Shown: positions 18,661 through 26,698 of the stretch, in pieces
Position numbering within the stretch: the first letter of the stretch is position 1
Layout of the letters: each line of letters starts with the position of its first letter
Assembly (NCBI RefSeq): GCF_002812125.1
Contig: NZ_NPDQ01000003.1
Span: forward strand, 62,001 to 126,000
Reading direction: 5' to 3'
DNA length: 64,000 nucleotides
Source of the DNA: Leptospira brenneri
GTDB lineage: Bacteria; Spirochaetota; Leptospiria; Leptospirales; Leptospiraceae
The notes under the pieces: generated by a model
Seen by the model: the letters and a program-made list of their open reading frames with translations, nothing else
Told to the model about the DNA's origin: nothing
The model's database searches: none
Position numbers and translations under genes: made by a program

Positions 18661-18879
18661 TTAATCGAAATTCCATGCACGGTTCTTCGACCATTTTATT
18701 TGTCTACCCGCAAATGTATCACATCTTGTTGCCGGGATATAATTTAAGGTAATTATTCCAGAAAAATCTTTGAGAATTATCTCATGATCTAAGGAGAAAA
18801 TACCTGAAGGTAGTCGTTTCAGTGGAACACCATTGCAAATGTCTTTTTTGTTAAATTGAATATTGACATTTAGGTTCAT
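18661..18879 (-). CDS. Small unknown protein of accessory block
   Basis: A 72-residue open frame starting with ATG three bases after the stop of the 192-residue gene upstream, with GGACCAGG in position to serve as a ribosome-binding site. It is predicted beta-rich (VNIQFNKKDI, IILKDFSGIITLNYIPA) with no signal peptide and two cysteines. I recognise no family. Coupling to the upstream gene suggests they work together; it may be a small partner or antitoxin-like subunit, which is speculation. Confidence 0.5.
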   Translation of the reverse strand: MNLNVNIQFNKKDICNGVPLKRLPSGIFSLDHEIILKDFSGIITLNYIPATRCDTFAGRQIKWSKNRAWNFD

Positions 18880-18882
18880 CTA

Positions 18883-19461
18883 TTATGCGCCTGGTCCACG
18901 TTTAGTGCAGAATTTTTGTAAAAGATCATATGCCTTTGAAATCATGGCCGGGTTGATCGTAATAATTCCGGCTCGAATTCTAAGCCATTCAGTATTACTG
19001 ATACTTCTATAAGTATTTTTGTCATTCAAATGTATTGTTGCAAGTACATCGTCAACATTACTTACTCTGATTTCACCTAATTGACTTTCCTGCGACCAGA
19101 TACAAAGGGCTGTTGCAGCCAACTTAGTTCCATTCACCGAATTAGGTCCCCTAGCGGGAAAATTCTTTATAAATCCCTCATAGTAACGCATGTCCAGAGT
19201 TATAAACGGCTCATCTTTTGATGGTGATAGAGCCCCCACTAACTCCGCTGGTAAAACCCCAATTCTTGAAGCCATTCGAACAATGGGTTCTTCAGACTCA
19301 TTCCCTATGAATCCTGAATTCTCTGATTCTAGGCTAGAGGATTTTTTGCTCATAGCTCTGAGAACTGACTGCCATAGAACAGGATCTGTAGATTCTGCAA
19401 CCAAGGTGTCCCCGGCAAACAAAGTCACCTTTAACCCAGCCTTTATCGTATTACTATCCAT
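18883..19461 (-). CDS. Unknown two-domain protein, possible winged helix; divergent from cyclase cassette
   Basis: A 192-residue protein with no signal peptide. The N-terminal ~35 residues form two strands and a helix (GLKVTLFAGDTLVAES, then DPVLWQSVLRAM). A variable linker rich in Ser/Glu follows. From about residue 90 there is a mostly helical region that ends like a winged helix (LDMRYYEGFIKNF ... GIITINPAMISKAYDLLQKF). By eye this order and pattern match the 161-residue protein encoded on the other strand (strand-strand-helix, linker, FYRKFIHEK ... ALTITGEDYVMNLL), so the two may be distant relatives. Start ATG at 19461 with GTGAGG upstream. Function unknown. Confidence 0.65.
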   Translation of the reverse strand: MDSNTIKAGLKVTLFAGDTLVAESTDPVLWQSVLRAMSKKSSSLESENSGFIGNESEEPIVRMASRIGVLPAELVGALSPSKDEPFITLDMRYYEGFIKNFPARGPNSVNGTKLAATALCIWSQESQLGEIRVSNVDDVLATIHLNDKNTYRSISNTEWLRIRAGIITINPAMISKAYDLLQKFCTKRGPGA

Positions 19462-19512
19462 TACACGAATACCTCACTCTATATTTCTGCGATGTCAATT
19501 AAACCTCATACT

Positions 19513-19540
19513 AAAATAAATTTACATACAAAAAAGTCAA
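19513..19540 (-). promoter_or_regulatory. Candidate promoter for the leftward accessory genes
   Basis: On the minus strand TTGACT (19540-19535) is followed after 16 bases by TATTTT (19518-19513). The distance to the 192-residue gene start is about 50 bases. This region is very AT-rich, so chance matches are likely. Confidence 0.3.
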
Positions 19541-19650
19541 CTATTTTAATATATTTTCAAAAAATGGTATACTATGAGTATAAATACGTATTCTAAACCT
19601 ATAAATACTAGCATTGCGACTGTGGATAGGTGTGTATAGGAGATTTTTAT

Positions 19651-19703
19651 GTTGACAAACACTTGTTAACGCGCATAATAATAATATGATTAAAGTTGTC
19701 AAC
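19651..19703. promoter_or_regulatory. Operator-like triple half-site upstream of cyclase cassette
   Basis: GTTGACAA (19651-19658) and TTGTTAAC (19663-19670) form a 20-base near-perfect palindrome (one mismatch, 4-base spacer). A third half-site, TTGTCAAC (19696-19703), is a perfect inverted copy of the first. The palindrome covers the -35 box and the third half-site falls just after the likely transcription start. This layout suggests repression, possibly by one of the two winged-helix-like proteins nearby; that assignment is inference. Confidence 0.5.
19652..19681 (+). promoter_or_regulatory. Candidate promoter of cyclase cassette
   Basis: TTGACA (19652-19657), an 18-base spacer and TAATAA (19676-19681) form a good sigma-70-like promoter. 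Transcription would start near 19688, about 28 bases before the ATG at 19717 and upstream of its GGAGGA ribosome-binding site. Confidence 0.55.
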
Positions 19704-19716
19704 AAACGGAGGAAAA

Positions 19717-20202
19717 ATGGAACACTATAAGATTCAAATAACGAAAGGTCAGGCTCAACTAGAAATATCAAGTCATGATAAGAATTGGGTCGAAAGCAAA
19801 TTTGAAGAGTTTTCAAATAGGGTATATGGTGAGACAACTGATAACGATCGAAAGAAACCCGGAGACGGCATACTCAGAAAAAACCAAACTCCAACCATGA
19901 AAATGCCTATTAATGAGTTTTATCGCAAATTTATTCACGAAAAAAAGATTTCTTCCCGGCCAGATATAGCGACAATCTTTGTCTTCTATCTTTCTAAATA
20001 TGAAGATAAAAAAGAAATTCCAGCCATTGAAATAAAAGACTTATTCAAAGATGTCCAATATCCTGGCTGGAATGGCATTAACATTAGTGATGTTCTCAAT
20101 AAAGCAAAACGCAAAGCACTCCTTAATAGCGTAAACAATAGTTGGGCTTTAACTATTACTGGAGAAGATTATGTAATGAACTTGTTATCTGAAAATGAGT
20201 AG
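19717..20202 (+). CDS. Unknown protein paired with cyclase; N-terminal beta domain plus possible winged helix
   Basis: The ATG at 19717 has a strong GGAGGA site 5 bases away, giving 161 residues. The N-terminus (YKIQITKGQAQLEISS, then DKNWVESKFEEF) is a strand-strand-helix unit. A charged linker follows. From about residue 65 a helical domain ends in a hairpin and helix (SWALTITGEDYVMNLL), like a winged helix. I recall similar small proteins of unknown function in bacteria and archaea, but cannot name a family. The cyclase gene begins 8 bases before its stop, so the two are co-translated and very likely form one system. It could be an effector, sensor or regulator of the cyclase. No membrane span or TIR-type motif is seen. 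Confidence 0.7.
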   Translation: MEHYKIQITKGQAQLEISSHDKNWVESKFEEFSNRVYGETTDNDRKKPGDGILRKNQTPTMKMPINEFYRKFIHEKKISSRPDIATIFVFYLSKYEDKKEIPAIEIKDLFKDVQYPGWNGINISDVLNKAKRKALLNSVNNSWALTITGEDYVMNLLSENE

Positions 20203-20824
20203 CGATAATTCATTAGAACGAGTTGAGAAGCTATCAGAAACACTAGAAGTATTAAGCTCTGAATATGATTTGTATATTCTTTTTATTGATCTTTGCGATT
20301 CTGCAAGTTTCAAAAAATATTGTCTGAATAACTCGATGCCACCATTTATTTGGATCTCTCGGCAAATGGTATTTCTATCTAGAACAGCCAATATTGTAAG
20401 TCGATACGAAGGAACCGTTGTAAAGACTATTGGGGATGAGGTGATGGCAACTTTCCCCACAGACATCAATGTAGAGACGATATTCAAATGCTGTAGAGAA
20501 GTTTTTCAGCTGTTCGATAATTTGAAAGCTTTTAATAAAGCACCTTTTAAAATTGAAGCCAAGGCATCTCTAGATTTTGGAACTTGCTTTGACGGTCGTA
20601 TAATTGATACAAATTACATAGACCCGATTGGAACTGCTGTCGACAGATGTGCAAGGATGTCTAAACATTCTAGTTCAAATAGCATTGTTTTCTCACACGA
20701 TTTAAATCAGATTTGTTTAGAACAAGGATTTCTTTTTGAAAGCGGTACTGTCACAGAGATTGAAGATGATTTAAAAGGTTTAGGAAAAACAAAAATATAT
20801 AAGATCAACCAAGTCTTTAGCTAA
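20195..20824 (+). CDS. Class III nucleotidyl cyclase, catalytic domain only
   Basis: A 209-residue protein that is almost entirely one adenylate/guanylate-cyclase homology domain. The first metal-binding Asp is D32 in LFIDLCDSASF; the second is D81 in GTVVKTIGDEVMATFP. The C-terminal catalytic segment DPIGTAVDRCARM keeps the transition-state Arg (R154), but the usual Asn is Asp (D150). There is no sensor, membrane or HAMP domain, unlike most leptospiral cyclases. Small stand-alone class III cyclases with a paired gene include the Pycsar antiphage cyclases that make cCMP or cUMP. Whether this one makes cAMP, cGMP or a pyrimidine product cannot be told. It overlaps the upstream 161-residue gene by 8 bases. 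Confidence 0.85.
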   Translation: MSSDNSLERVEKLSETLEVLSSEYDLYILFIDLCDSASFKKYCLNNSMPPFIWISRQMVFLSRTANIVSRYEGTVVKTIGDEVMATFPTDINVETIFKCCREVFQLFDNLKAFNKAPFKIEAKASLDFGTCFDGRIIDTNYIDPIGTAVDRCARMSKHSSSNSIVFSHDLNQICLEQGFLFESGTVTEIEDDLKGLGKTKIYKINQVFS

Positions 20825-21020
20825 CTTGCCAATTATTTTTTCGCGCCTAAAACCTTTCCTTCAAGACAAAAAACCATTATTTATCTAGTATTCTTTGAAA
20901 CGTTTTTTTGGTTTTATCTGTTTAATTACAAATTAGAGCCAACAAGTTCTTTACTACTGCGAAAAAGAATCATTTTATAATCACCATTGCCCATCGAAAT
21001 CACGTTGAATGTAATTGTTA

Positions 21021-21096
21021 ACTAGGAATTTGTTCCTTTTAGCACCATAGCTACGGACAGGAACAAATTAAACCCTAGTCTCCGTTAAGAGAGACT
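21021..21096. ncRNA. Strong hairpin pair in gene-free stretch, possible structured RNA
   Basis: The 20825-21200 gap has no supported gene. It holds a long stem: ACTAGG (21021-21026) pairs with CCTAGT (21074-21079), and AATTTGTTCCT (21027-21037) pairs perfectly with AGGAACAAATT (21059-21069), with a 4-base bulge between the two helices. The 21-base loop contains a further TAGC/GCTA pairing. AGTCTC (21077-21082) pairs with GAGACT (21091-21096), competing with the outer stem. There is no T-run, so it is not a classical terminator. A 20-codon ATG frame at 21101 has no support. The stretch could be a small RNA or an end of the accessory block. Confidence 0.4.
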
Positions 21097-21200
21097 CACT
21101 ATGGCAAAAAATGGAAAGGAGACCTGCCCATTTTCCAAACGATTTAGAATTTGCCGCGAGTGATTTCATTTTTCGCATAAACTTTGTTTAGTGAATGAAA

Positions 21201-22226
21201 TCAGTATTCTTGTTCCGATCTCGTGGAACCAAGAAGTTCATCTGGAATGTCCTCAATGCTATCCCCAATTTGGATGGCAAGACGGTTCCCCACACGTCCT
21301 GGTGTGGCTTTGAACTTACTGCGGTCTCCTACTTTTACCATTAGGTCTGTTTTGATTGGAGTGTTTTCAAGTTTGATCACATCTCCCACATGTAAATTCA
21401 TAAGGTCATTCAGAGAAATGTCCACACTTCCCACTTCGGAAATGAGAGGGATTTTGACTTGATCGAGTCGTTCTTGGATGACGGCACGGTTTTCGTCCAC
21501 TTCCCCTTTACGAATCGAAGAATACCAGTATTGAGCCGAAAGTTTATTAATAATAGGTTCAATGGTGATATAAGGAATACAAAGGTTGGTCATCCCTTCT
21601 ACCTCCCCTACTTTGGTTTCCAGGGTAATTAATACCACCATGTCATTGGGAGGAACGACCTGGGCGAACTGTGGGTTCGTTTCGATGTTTCCTAGTCGTG
21701 GACGTAAATCAATTACCGTAGACCAAGACTCTCGTAAGTTTCCAAGAATCCTAACAATAATCCCTTCCATTACTGATAACTCGATATCGGAAAGTTCTCG
21801 GTTGACCTTAGAAGACTCTCCCTTACCACCAAACAAACGATCGATGATCGTAAAGGAAATGGATGGGTCAATCTCTAAAATGGCAGATCCGCGAAGGGGA
21901 TCCATATTGATTACGGCTAGCGTTGTGGGATTCGGAATGGAACGAATGAATTCTTCGTAAGTTAACTGGTCCACAGAAGCTACGTGCACGACAACAAGAG
22001 CTCGTAACTGTGCCGACAGGCCTGTCGTTGCCAAACGGGCAAAGGTCTCGTGCATCATCTGCAAAGTACGAATTTGGTCTTTTGAAAATTTATCCGGACG
22101 TTTGAAGTCGTAAATTTTGACTTTCTTCTGTTCCCCAACCGATGAGTATTCATCCTCTGAGACTTCCCCAGAGGAGATCGCATTTAACAGGGCATCAATT
22201 TCGTCCTGGGAAAGGATTTCTGTCAT
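21201..22226 (-). CDS. fliM: Flagellar motor switch protein FliM
   Basis: A 341-residue FliM of normal length. The N-terminal CheY-P-binding motif is MTEILSQDEIDALLNAI. The middle domain (FARLATTGLSAQLRALVVVHVASVDQ, broken as two adjacent segments) and the C-terminal SpoA/FliN-like domain (VGSVDISLNDLMNLHVGDVI) follow. FliM sits in the C-ring and passes the chemotaxis signal to the rotor. It overlaps the upstream gene by 4 bases and ends a six-gene operon that also holds argH and a cyclophilin. Confidence 0.96.
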   Translation of the reverse strand: MTEILSQDEIDALLNAISSGEVSEDEYSSVGEQKKVKIYDFKRPDKFSKDQIRTLQMMHETFARLATTGLSAQLRALVVVHVASVDQLTYEEFIRSIPNPTTLAVINMDPLRGSAILEIDPSISFTIIDRLFGGKGESSKVNRELSDIELSVMEGIIVRILGNLRESWSTVIDLRPRLGNIETNPQFAQVVPPNDMVVLITLETKVGEVEGMTNLCIPYITIEPIINKLSAQYWYSSIRKGEVDENRAVIQERLDQVKIPLISEVGSVDISLNDLMNLHVGDVIKLENTPIKTDLMVKVGDRSKFKATPGRVGNRLAIQIGDSIEDIPDELLGSTRSEQEY

Positions 22227-23209
22227 TTTTTTACCTTTACGAGTAAGTTTTTAATCTGCCAAAATCCAACACGGCTTCCTTCTTCTTGTCGCAAGGTGTA
22301 TATATATTCGTACCTTGTTTTGAACCGACCCATCATTCTTTCCACATAAACTTGAACTCGGGCATCCCGTTTGGAGGGATAATCCACATTCATCACTTTA
22401 AAGTATTTTAAAACACCTGAGGGTGTCTCCGTCAAATACTCTTTAAAATCTTCGATAATAGTTTCTCTTTCGCCTACACCGGCTTCAGTATAGGCACTGC
22501 TGTAACGATCATAGGCCAAGATATATTCTGAAAAATCGATCCATTTGAAATGGTATTCCCAACGTTTTTTCATCTCAGCACCGAGAAAAAGGAAGATGGT
22601 CTCTTCTGGGGAAAGCCCACCGTTTTCTGTGATTTGGCGAGTGACCGTTTCCTTTCTTTCCGCTTTGGAATTTTGAAATAAAAATCCTACTGTATTCCCG
22701 GAACGAAGGAAGGCCGATTTGTCTTCGGTATAATTGGGGTAAAAATACCCCGTTACATAGAATTTTTGATCTGGTAAAAAGCTATAGTGTTCATCCAAAT
22801 AGATAGTTTTAGAAAAAGATTCATTCCTATGAAGGCTGACCTCTTTATTCTCATCTCCCACTAAATTTACAATGGTGGTTCTACGTTTGAGGATGGGGTC
22901 TGGAAATTCCGGATCTTCAATGGGTGTAAGGATACGATCATTATCATCTTTCACAATGATTTGGAAAGAATACCGGTAATCAAAAGAAGGGAAGATACGA
23001 ACCACTTCTTTTCCGGTATTGGTCACAGTGAAAGTAAGAGGAACTCTTTCTCCGGCTTGGTAACTCCGCTTGGTTAAAGAAAGACTGATTTTTGACTGCA
23101 AAGATACAAAATTATCGATCCTTTCACCCCGAGCATCCCGGTCTGGAAACGCAAGGAGGGAATTTGCCAAAAGAATTCCTAAAATCAGTAAAATTCGGAG
23201 TGACCGCAT
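22223..23209 (-). CDS. Exported protein of fliM operon, unknown function
   Basis: A 328-residue protein with a signal peptide (MRSLRILLILGILLANSLLA). Residues ~38-180 are beta-rich and look like an immunoglobulin-like fold (YQAGERVPLTFTVTNTGKEV, FYVTGYFYPNY), of the kind used in BsuPI-type or other Ig-like domains. The C-terminal ~130 residues resemble an NTF2-like alpha+beta domain (SPEETIFLFLGAEMKKRWEY, QVYVERMMGRFKTRYEY). It probably works in the periplasm. The 4-base overlap with fliM (ATGA) implies co-translation, so a role near the flagellar motor is possible but unproven. Confidence 0.7.
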   Translation of the reverse strand: MRSLRILLILGILLANSLLAFPDRDARGERIDNFVSLQSKISLSLTKRSYQAGERVPLTFTVTNTGKEVVRIFPSFDYRYSFQIIVKDDNDRILTPIEDPEFPDPILKRRTTIVNLVGDENKEVSLHRNESFSKTIYLDEHYSFLPDQKFYVTGYFYPNYTEDKSAFLRSGNTVGFLFQNSKAERKETVTRQITENGGLSPEETIFLFLGAEMKKRWEYHFKWIDFSEYILAYDRYSSAYTEAGVGERETIIEDFKEYLTETPSGVLKYFKVMNVDYPSKRDARVQVYVERMMGRFKTRYEYIYTLRQEEGSRVGFWQIKNLLVKVKK

Positions 23210-23269
23210 ACAGTTTAAGATTTCGGCAGGATTTAAATTTTTCGAAAGAATTTTTAGGACATAAAAGGG

Positions 23270-23869
23270 CTAACCAGCACCCATTTTGGCTTCATCCAGG
23301 ATATAGTCTGCAATCCGAATGAGCCTTGTCGTGACCCCACCCAGTTTTTTGTATTGGTAGTAGTTTTCTCTCTGTTTGTCCAAATGGGGTTCCACCAGGG
23401 CCACTGTTTTAGAGGAAACTTTTAGGTTTTTGATCTCGTTTTCTGTGACCCCATAGAGATTGGCTTCGGAAACAAAACGGTTTAATTCCTTCACCAAACT
23501 TTCATCAGTAAGGTCTTGGATCTCAAAAACCTTTTCAATTTTCAAAATGAAATCGGTAAGAGTTTTTTTGATTTTCGATTCTTCTTCTGTGGGTTTTCGT
23601 TTGGAAGTTACTTGGTTCAGTGATTCATAACGTTCGAGAGCCGTCTCATAAAGTTGGCTCATTTTCGATTTTTGACCCAAAATAAAACTAATGAAACTAA
23701 GAAGTCCGACAAAGGTATCGGGGTAACGATTGATTCCCCCAATCTCGTCAAGTGCATTGGCAAATGCTTCTTCATTATGAGGTACTGTCATAATGAATTT
23801 TAATACCGGTTCCACTGAGGAACCAGAGGTGTATTTTTGTATGACTTCGATTCCTTCTAAGTAGTTCAT
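23270..23869 (-). CDS. Unknown soluble helical protein
   Basis: A 199-residue protein with no signal peptide, rich in Lys/Glu/Leu and predicted nearly all helical (SKMSQLYETALERYESL, IKKTLTDFILKIEKVF). It overlaps the cyclophilin stop by 4 bases. I do not recognise a family. Operon position between a periplasmic cyclophilin and an exported protein upstream of fliM gives the only hint of function. Confidence 0.65.
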   Translation of the reverse strand: MNYLEGIEVIQKYTSGSSVEPVLKFIMTVPHNEEAFANALDEIGGINRYPDTFVGLLSFISFILGQKSKMSQLYETALERYESLNQVTSKRKPTEEESKIKKTLTDFILKIEKVFEIQDLTDESLVKELNRFVSEANLYGVTENEIKNLKVSSKTVALVEPHLDKQRENYYQYKKLGGVTTRLIRIADYILDEAKMGAG

Positions 23870-24747
23870 TGTCTTTTATCAATCACAACAACCTTTCGGA
23901 TTGTCGTTTGAAGGTTCCCCTTTTCAATGATTCGATCCAGTACATCATACCCAGAAACTAAAAATCCAAAAACAGTGTGGAGACCATCAAGATGTGGGGT
24001 GTCTACCTGGTTGATAAAAAATTGTGACCCGTTGGTGTTCGGGCCTGCATTGGCCATAGCAAGAGACCCGCGAAGGGCTTTTTTACTTGGAACCGTTTCG
24101 TTATAACGATATCCCACTCGATGTAAAACTTCCAGAACAGGAAGTTCCATCGCTTCTTGGTAAGCCTTTTCTACTTCCGTTCGTTTCTCTTCAAACTCCG
24201 CTCGGGATTGAATTTTAAACTCTGCTAAAACCGCACGTTGCAATTGGGATTGGTATTGAGGAGCATCTTTGATTTTGAGTTTGTCAAGACCCAAAGCCTT
24301 TCCATTGATTTCGTCTTCGATTTGAAATCCTGGCCCTCCGGTTCCGTCTCCTCTGGGACATCCCCCTTGTGCCATAAAGTTTTCAATTACCCTATGAAAT
24401 TTAAGTCCATCGTAGAACGGTCGTCTTTCGGAATCTTTGTCGGTTTTGAAGTCTTTTTCCCCTTGGGCCAAATCAATAAAGTTTTGAACCGTTTTAGGTG
24501 CTGCCGTGTCGTATAGTTCCAAAACCAAATCACCAGCAGTGGTGGAAAATACAGCATAGATGGCAGGTTTTTCTGGTAACTTGACCGAAGTGGTATCTTG
24601 TCGTTTGACAATGACCTTAGACAAAGAATAAGAAACTGGTTCATAAGTGATTTTTTTGAAAGTTTGGTCACTACAAAATACAGTTTGAGAAAGAACCAAA
24701 AAGAGAAATGCGAAAACGGAGATTTTGTTTAGGAACTTAGAATTCAT
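23866..24747 (-). CDS. Cyclophilin-type peptidyl-prolyl isomerase, exported
   Basis: A 293-residue protein with an export signal ending in a possible lipobox (FLVLSQTVFCSDQ). The cyclophilin core is split. The first half has FSTTAGDLVLELYDTAAPKT, FYDGLKFHRVIENFMAQGG and GGPGFQIEDE; the second half has LAMANAGPNTNGSQFFI and LDGLHTVFGFLVSG. Between them lie about 75 extra, mostly helical and charged residues. Catalytic Arg/Phe/Gln-type residues (FHRVI, QGG, SQFFI) are kept, so it should be active. It starts 2 bases after argH ends and overlaps the next gene by 4 bases. Confidence 0.9.
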   Translation of the reverse strand: MNSKFLNKISVFAFLFLVLSQTVFCSDQTFKKITYEPVSYSLSKVIVKRQDTTSVKLPEKPAIYAVFSTTAGDLVLELYDTAAPKTVQNFIDLAQGEKDFKTDKDSERRPFYDGLKFHRVIENFMAQGGCPRGDGTGGPGFQIEDEINGKALGLDKLKIKDAPQYQSQLQRAVLAEFKIQSRAEFEEKRTEVEKAYQEAMELPVLEVLHRVGYRYNETVPSKKALRGSLAMANAGPNTNGSQFFINQVDTPHLDGLHTVFGFLVSGYDVLDRIIEKGNLQTTIRKVVVIDKRQ

Positions 24748-24749
24748 AT

Positions 24750-26180
24750 TTATTTTTTACCTTTTGATTCTATCGATTTTAGCTTTTTGGTCAATTCGTT
24801 TACTTTGGCTTTTGCCCGTTTGATTTGTTCTTTTTGACGAGGAAGTGAAGTCCCTCCCATCACATCTTTTTTGTCACAAGAGGTTTCGAGAGAAATCGCC
24901 GCTTCATATCCAGGATCTGTGAGAACCGCATGGATTTGGCCCCTCTCTCCACTCGGAATGGTAAACAAATCATAACCTTTGGATGAGCAGTGTTTCACAA
25001 GCTCCCCCACAATTTCATGGGCGGAACGGAAAGGAATCCCCTTAGCACTGACAATCCAATCGGCAAGATCTGTGGCTGTAGAAAATCCAGAACGAAGGCT
25101 ACGGATCGCATTTTCTGGAAATACTTGGATTCCCTGAACCATATCCCGCACCCCCTCGATGCTGAGTTTGATTTGTTTGACTGTATCAAATAACGGAAGT
25201 TTATCTTCTTGGAAATCTCGATTATACGATAAAGGTGTTCCTTTCAGCATCACTAGTAAATGGGTCAAACTACCAATCACGCGACCTGCTTTTCCTCGGA
25301 TGAGTTCTGCCACGTCAGGATTTTTTTTCTGGGGCATAATAGAAGAACCCGTGGTTAAGTGATCGGGAAGTTTGAAATAACTAAATTCCTGAGAGGTATA
25401 AAGGATGATCTCCTCACAAAAACGAGAGACATGGATCATAAACTGAGAGGATGCAAAAAGGAATTTAAAGATATGGTCTCTTTGGCTTACCGCATCCATA
25501 GAATTTTCAGAAATCCGAGAGAGGGATAAATCTTTCCTTAGAAATTCTCTATCTGTGGCATAGTTGACTCCTGCGAGAGCACCAGAACCTAATACAAGTT
25601 CATCTGCTCTTTCATAGGCACTTAAAAAATCTTCAAAGTCACGAACGTTCGCCCAAAAATGAGATAAAAAATAATGAGAAGCACGAATGGGTTGGGCAAT
25701 TTGTAAGTGTGTATATCCAGGAATGATGGTTTTTGTATGATCCTCAGCTTTTCCGATCCAAGCAGAAAGTAAATCAGCAAGTAAAACCAAAATGGACTGC
25801 ACTTCCGTTTTGATATACAAACGAACGTCCTGCGAAACTTGATCATTACGACTCCTACCAGTATGGAGTTTTTTTCCTAAATCTCCAAGAAGCTCCGTTA
25901 GGCGAGATTCCACAGACATATGGATGTCTTCGTTCTCAATTTTGAATTCAAACTTTCCAGAATCGATTTCTTTTTTGATCTGCGAAAGCCCTGTTTCAAT
26001 TTTTCTTTGTTCCGATTCAGAGAGAATTCCGATTCGTTTTAACATTCGCGAATGGGAAATCGAACCTTCAATATCATGAGCATAAAGTTCTTTATCAAAA
26101 CTTATGGATTCTCCAATACGAATCATTAGCGAAGATGGTGGTGCATCAAACCTTCCACCCCATAATTTTTTTTCTTTCAT
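24750..26180 (-). CDS. argH: Argininosuccinate lyase
   Basis: A 476-residue member of the fumarase/aspartase superfamily. The N-terminus [14 protein letters not shown], the [13 protein letters not shown] segment and the signature [20 protein letters not shown] are all diagnostic. It splits argininosuccinate into arginine and fumarate, the last step of arginine synthesis. Its start overlaps the haem-binding protein stop by 4 bases, and the cyclophilin follows after 2 bases. Confidence 0.96.
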   Translation of the reverse strand: MKEKKLWGGRFDAPPSSLMIRIGESISFDKELYAHDIEGSISHSRMLKRIGILSESEQRKIETGLSQIKKEIDSGKFEFKIENEDIHMSVESRLTELLGDLGKKLHTGRSRNDQVSQDVRLYIKTEVQSILVLLADLLSAWIGKAEDHTKTIIPGYTHLQIAQPIRASHYFLSHFWANVRDFEDFLSAYERADELVLGSGALAGVNYATDREFLRKDLSLSRISENSMDAVSQRDHIFKFLFASSQFMIHVSRFCEEIILYTSQEFSYFKLPDHLTTGSSIMPQKKNPDVAELIRGKAGRVIGSLTHLLVMLKGTPLSYNRDFQEDKLPLFDTVKQIKLSIEGVRDMVQGIQVFPENAIRSLRSGFSTATDLADWIVSAKGIPFRSAHEIVGELVKHCSSKGYDLFTIPSGERGQIHAVLTDPGYEAAISLETSCDKKDVMGGTSLPRQKEQIKRAKAKVNELTKKLKSIESKGKK

Positions 26181-26605
26181 TCTGATTCCTTATGATATGT
26201 ATCTGTCCATACTTTCAAAATCTCTTTGTCCTTTTCTGATAACTGGGCACTAGGATGTAATAAAAGATAATCTTTAGGAGGCATCTCTCCTTCCTCAACC
26301 TGTTCCCAAACCTCGTAGATTTTTTTGTTTTGTTTTCTTTCCGCAAGTGATCCGAACTCAGAAAAATTCAATTCCTCTCGTCCTTCGTCCACATGATGGG
26401 AAATGAGCAAAGATGCCGGAAATATATAAGAGTAAGTCGGCCAAACCGTTTCGTTGGAATGACAATCATAACAGCTGCGTTTTAAGATTTCTTTAACTTC
26501 TTTACTAGTTTGGATTTCAGAAGTTGTTGGAGGGTTGGTTCTTGAAACTGGAAAAAACTGAAGGAGGAGAAAAATACCGAGTAGAATGAGAAAAATTCGT
26601 TTCAC
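26177..26605 (-). CDS. Haem-binding-domain protein, membrane-anchored
   Basis: A 142-residue protein with an N-terminal signal/anchor ([18 protein letters not shown]). One c-type haem motif CYDCH is seen in [19 protein letters not shown]. The wording [20 protein letters not shown] and [18 protein letters not shown] matches the Haem_bd (DUF) family found in many bacteria. It probably sits on the periplasmic side as a mono-haem electron carrier or sensor. It is first in the operon leading to argH and fliM. Confidence 0.85.
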   Translation of the reverse strand: MKRIFLILLGIFLLLQFFPVSRTNPPTTSEIQTSKEVKEILKRSCYDCHSNETVWPTYSYIFPASLLISHHVDEGREELNFSEFGSLAERKQNKKIYEVWEQVEEGEMPPKDYLLLHPSAQLSEKDKEILKVWTDTYHKESE

Positions 26606-26698
26606 ACAAGACAGGTTCTATCCCTTCTCCCGAAATCAAAGTATTATTTTTCTTGCCTTACATTAGAATCTGACGTTCCTTCTCCTTAGAGGTTTCCA

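Noticed and set aside
19717..20824. Straight call of this pair as a known Pycsar system
   Set aside because: No TIR, membrane or other known Pycsar effector is seen, and the product of the cyclase cannot be read from sequence alone.
21101..21163. Short ATG frame of 20 codons near the 21-kb hairpin
   Set aside because: Too short, no good ribosome-binding site, no recognisable sequence.
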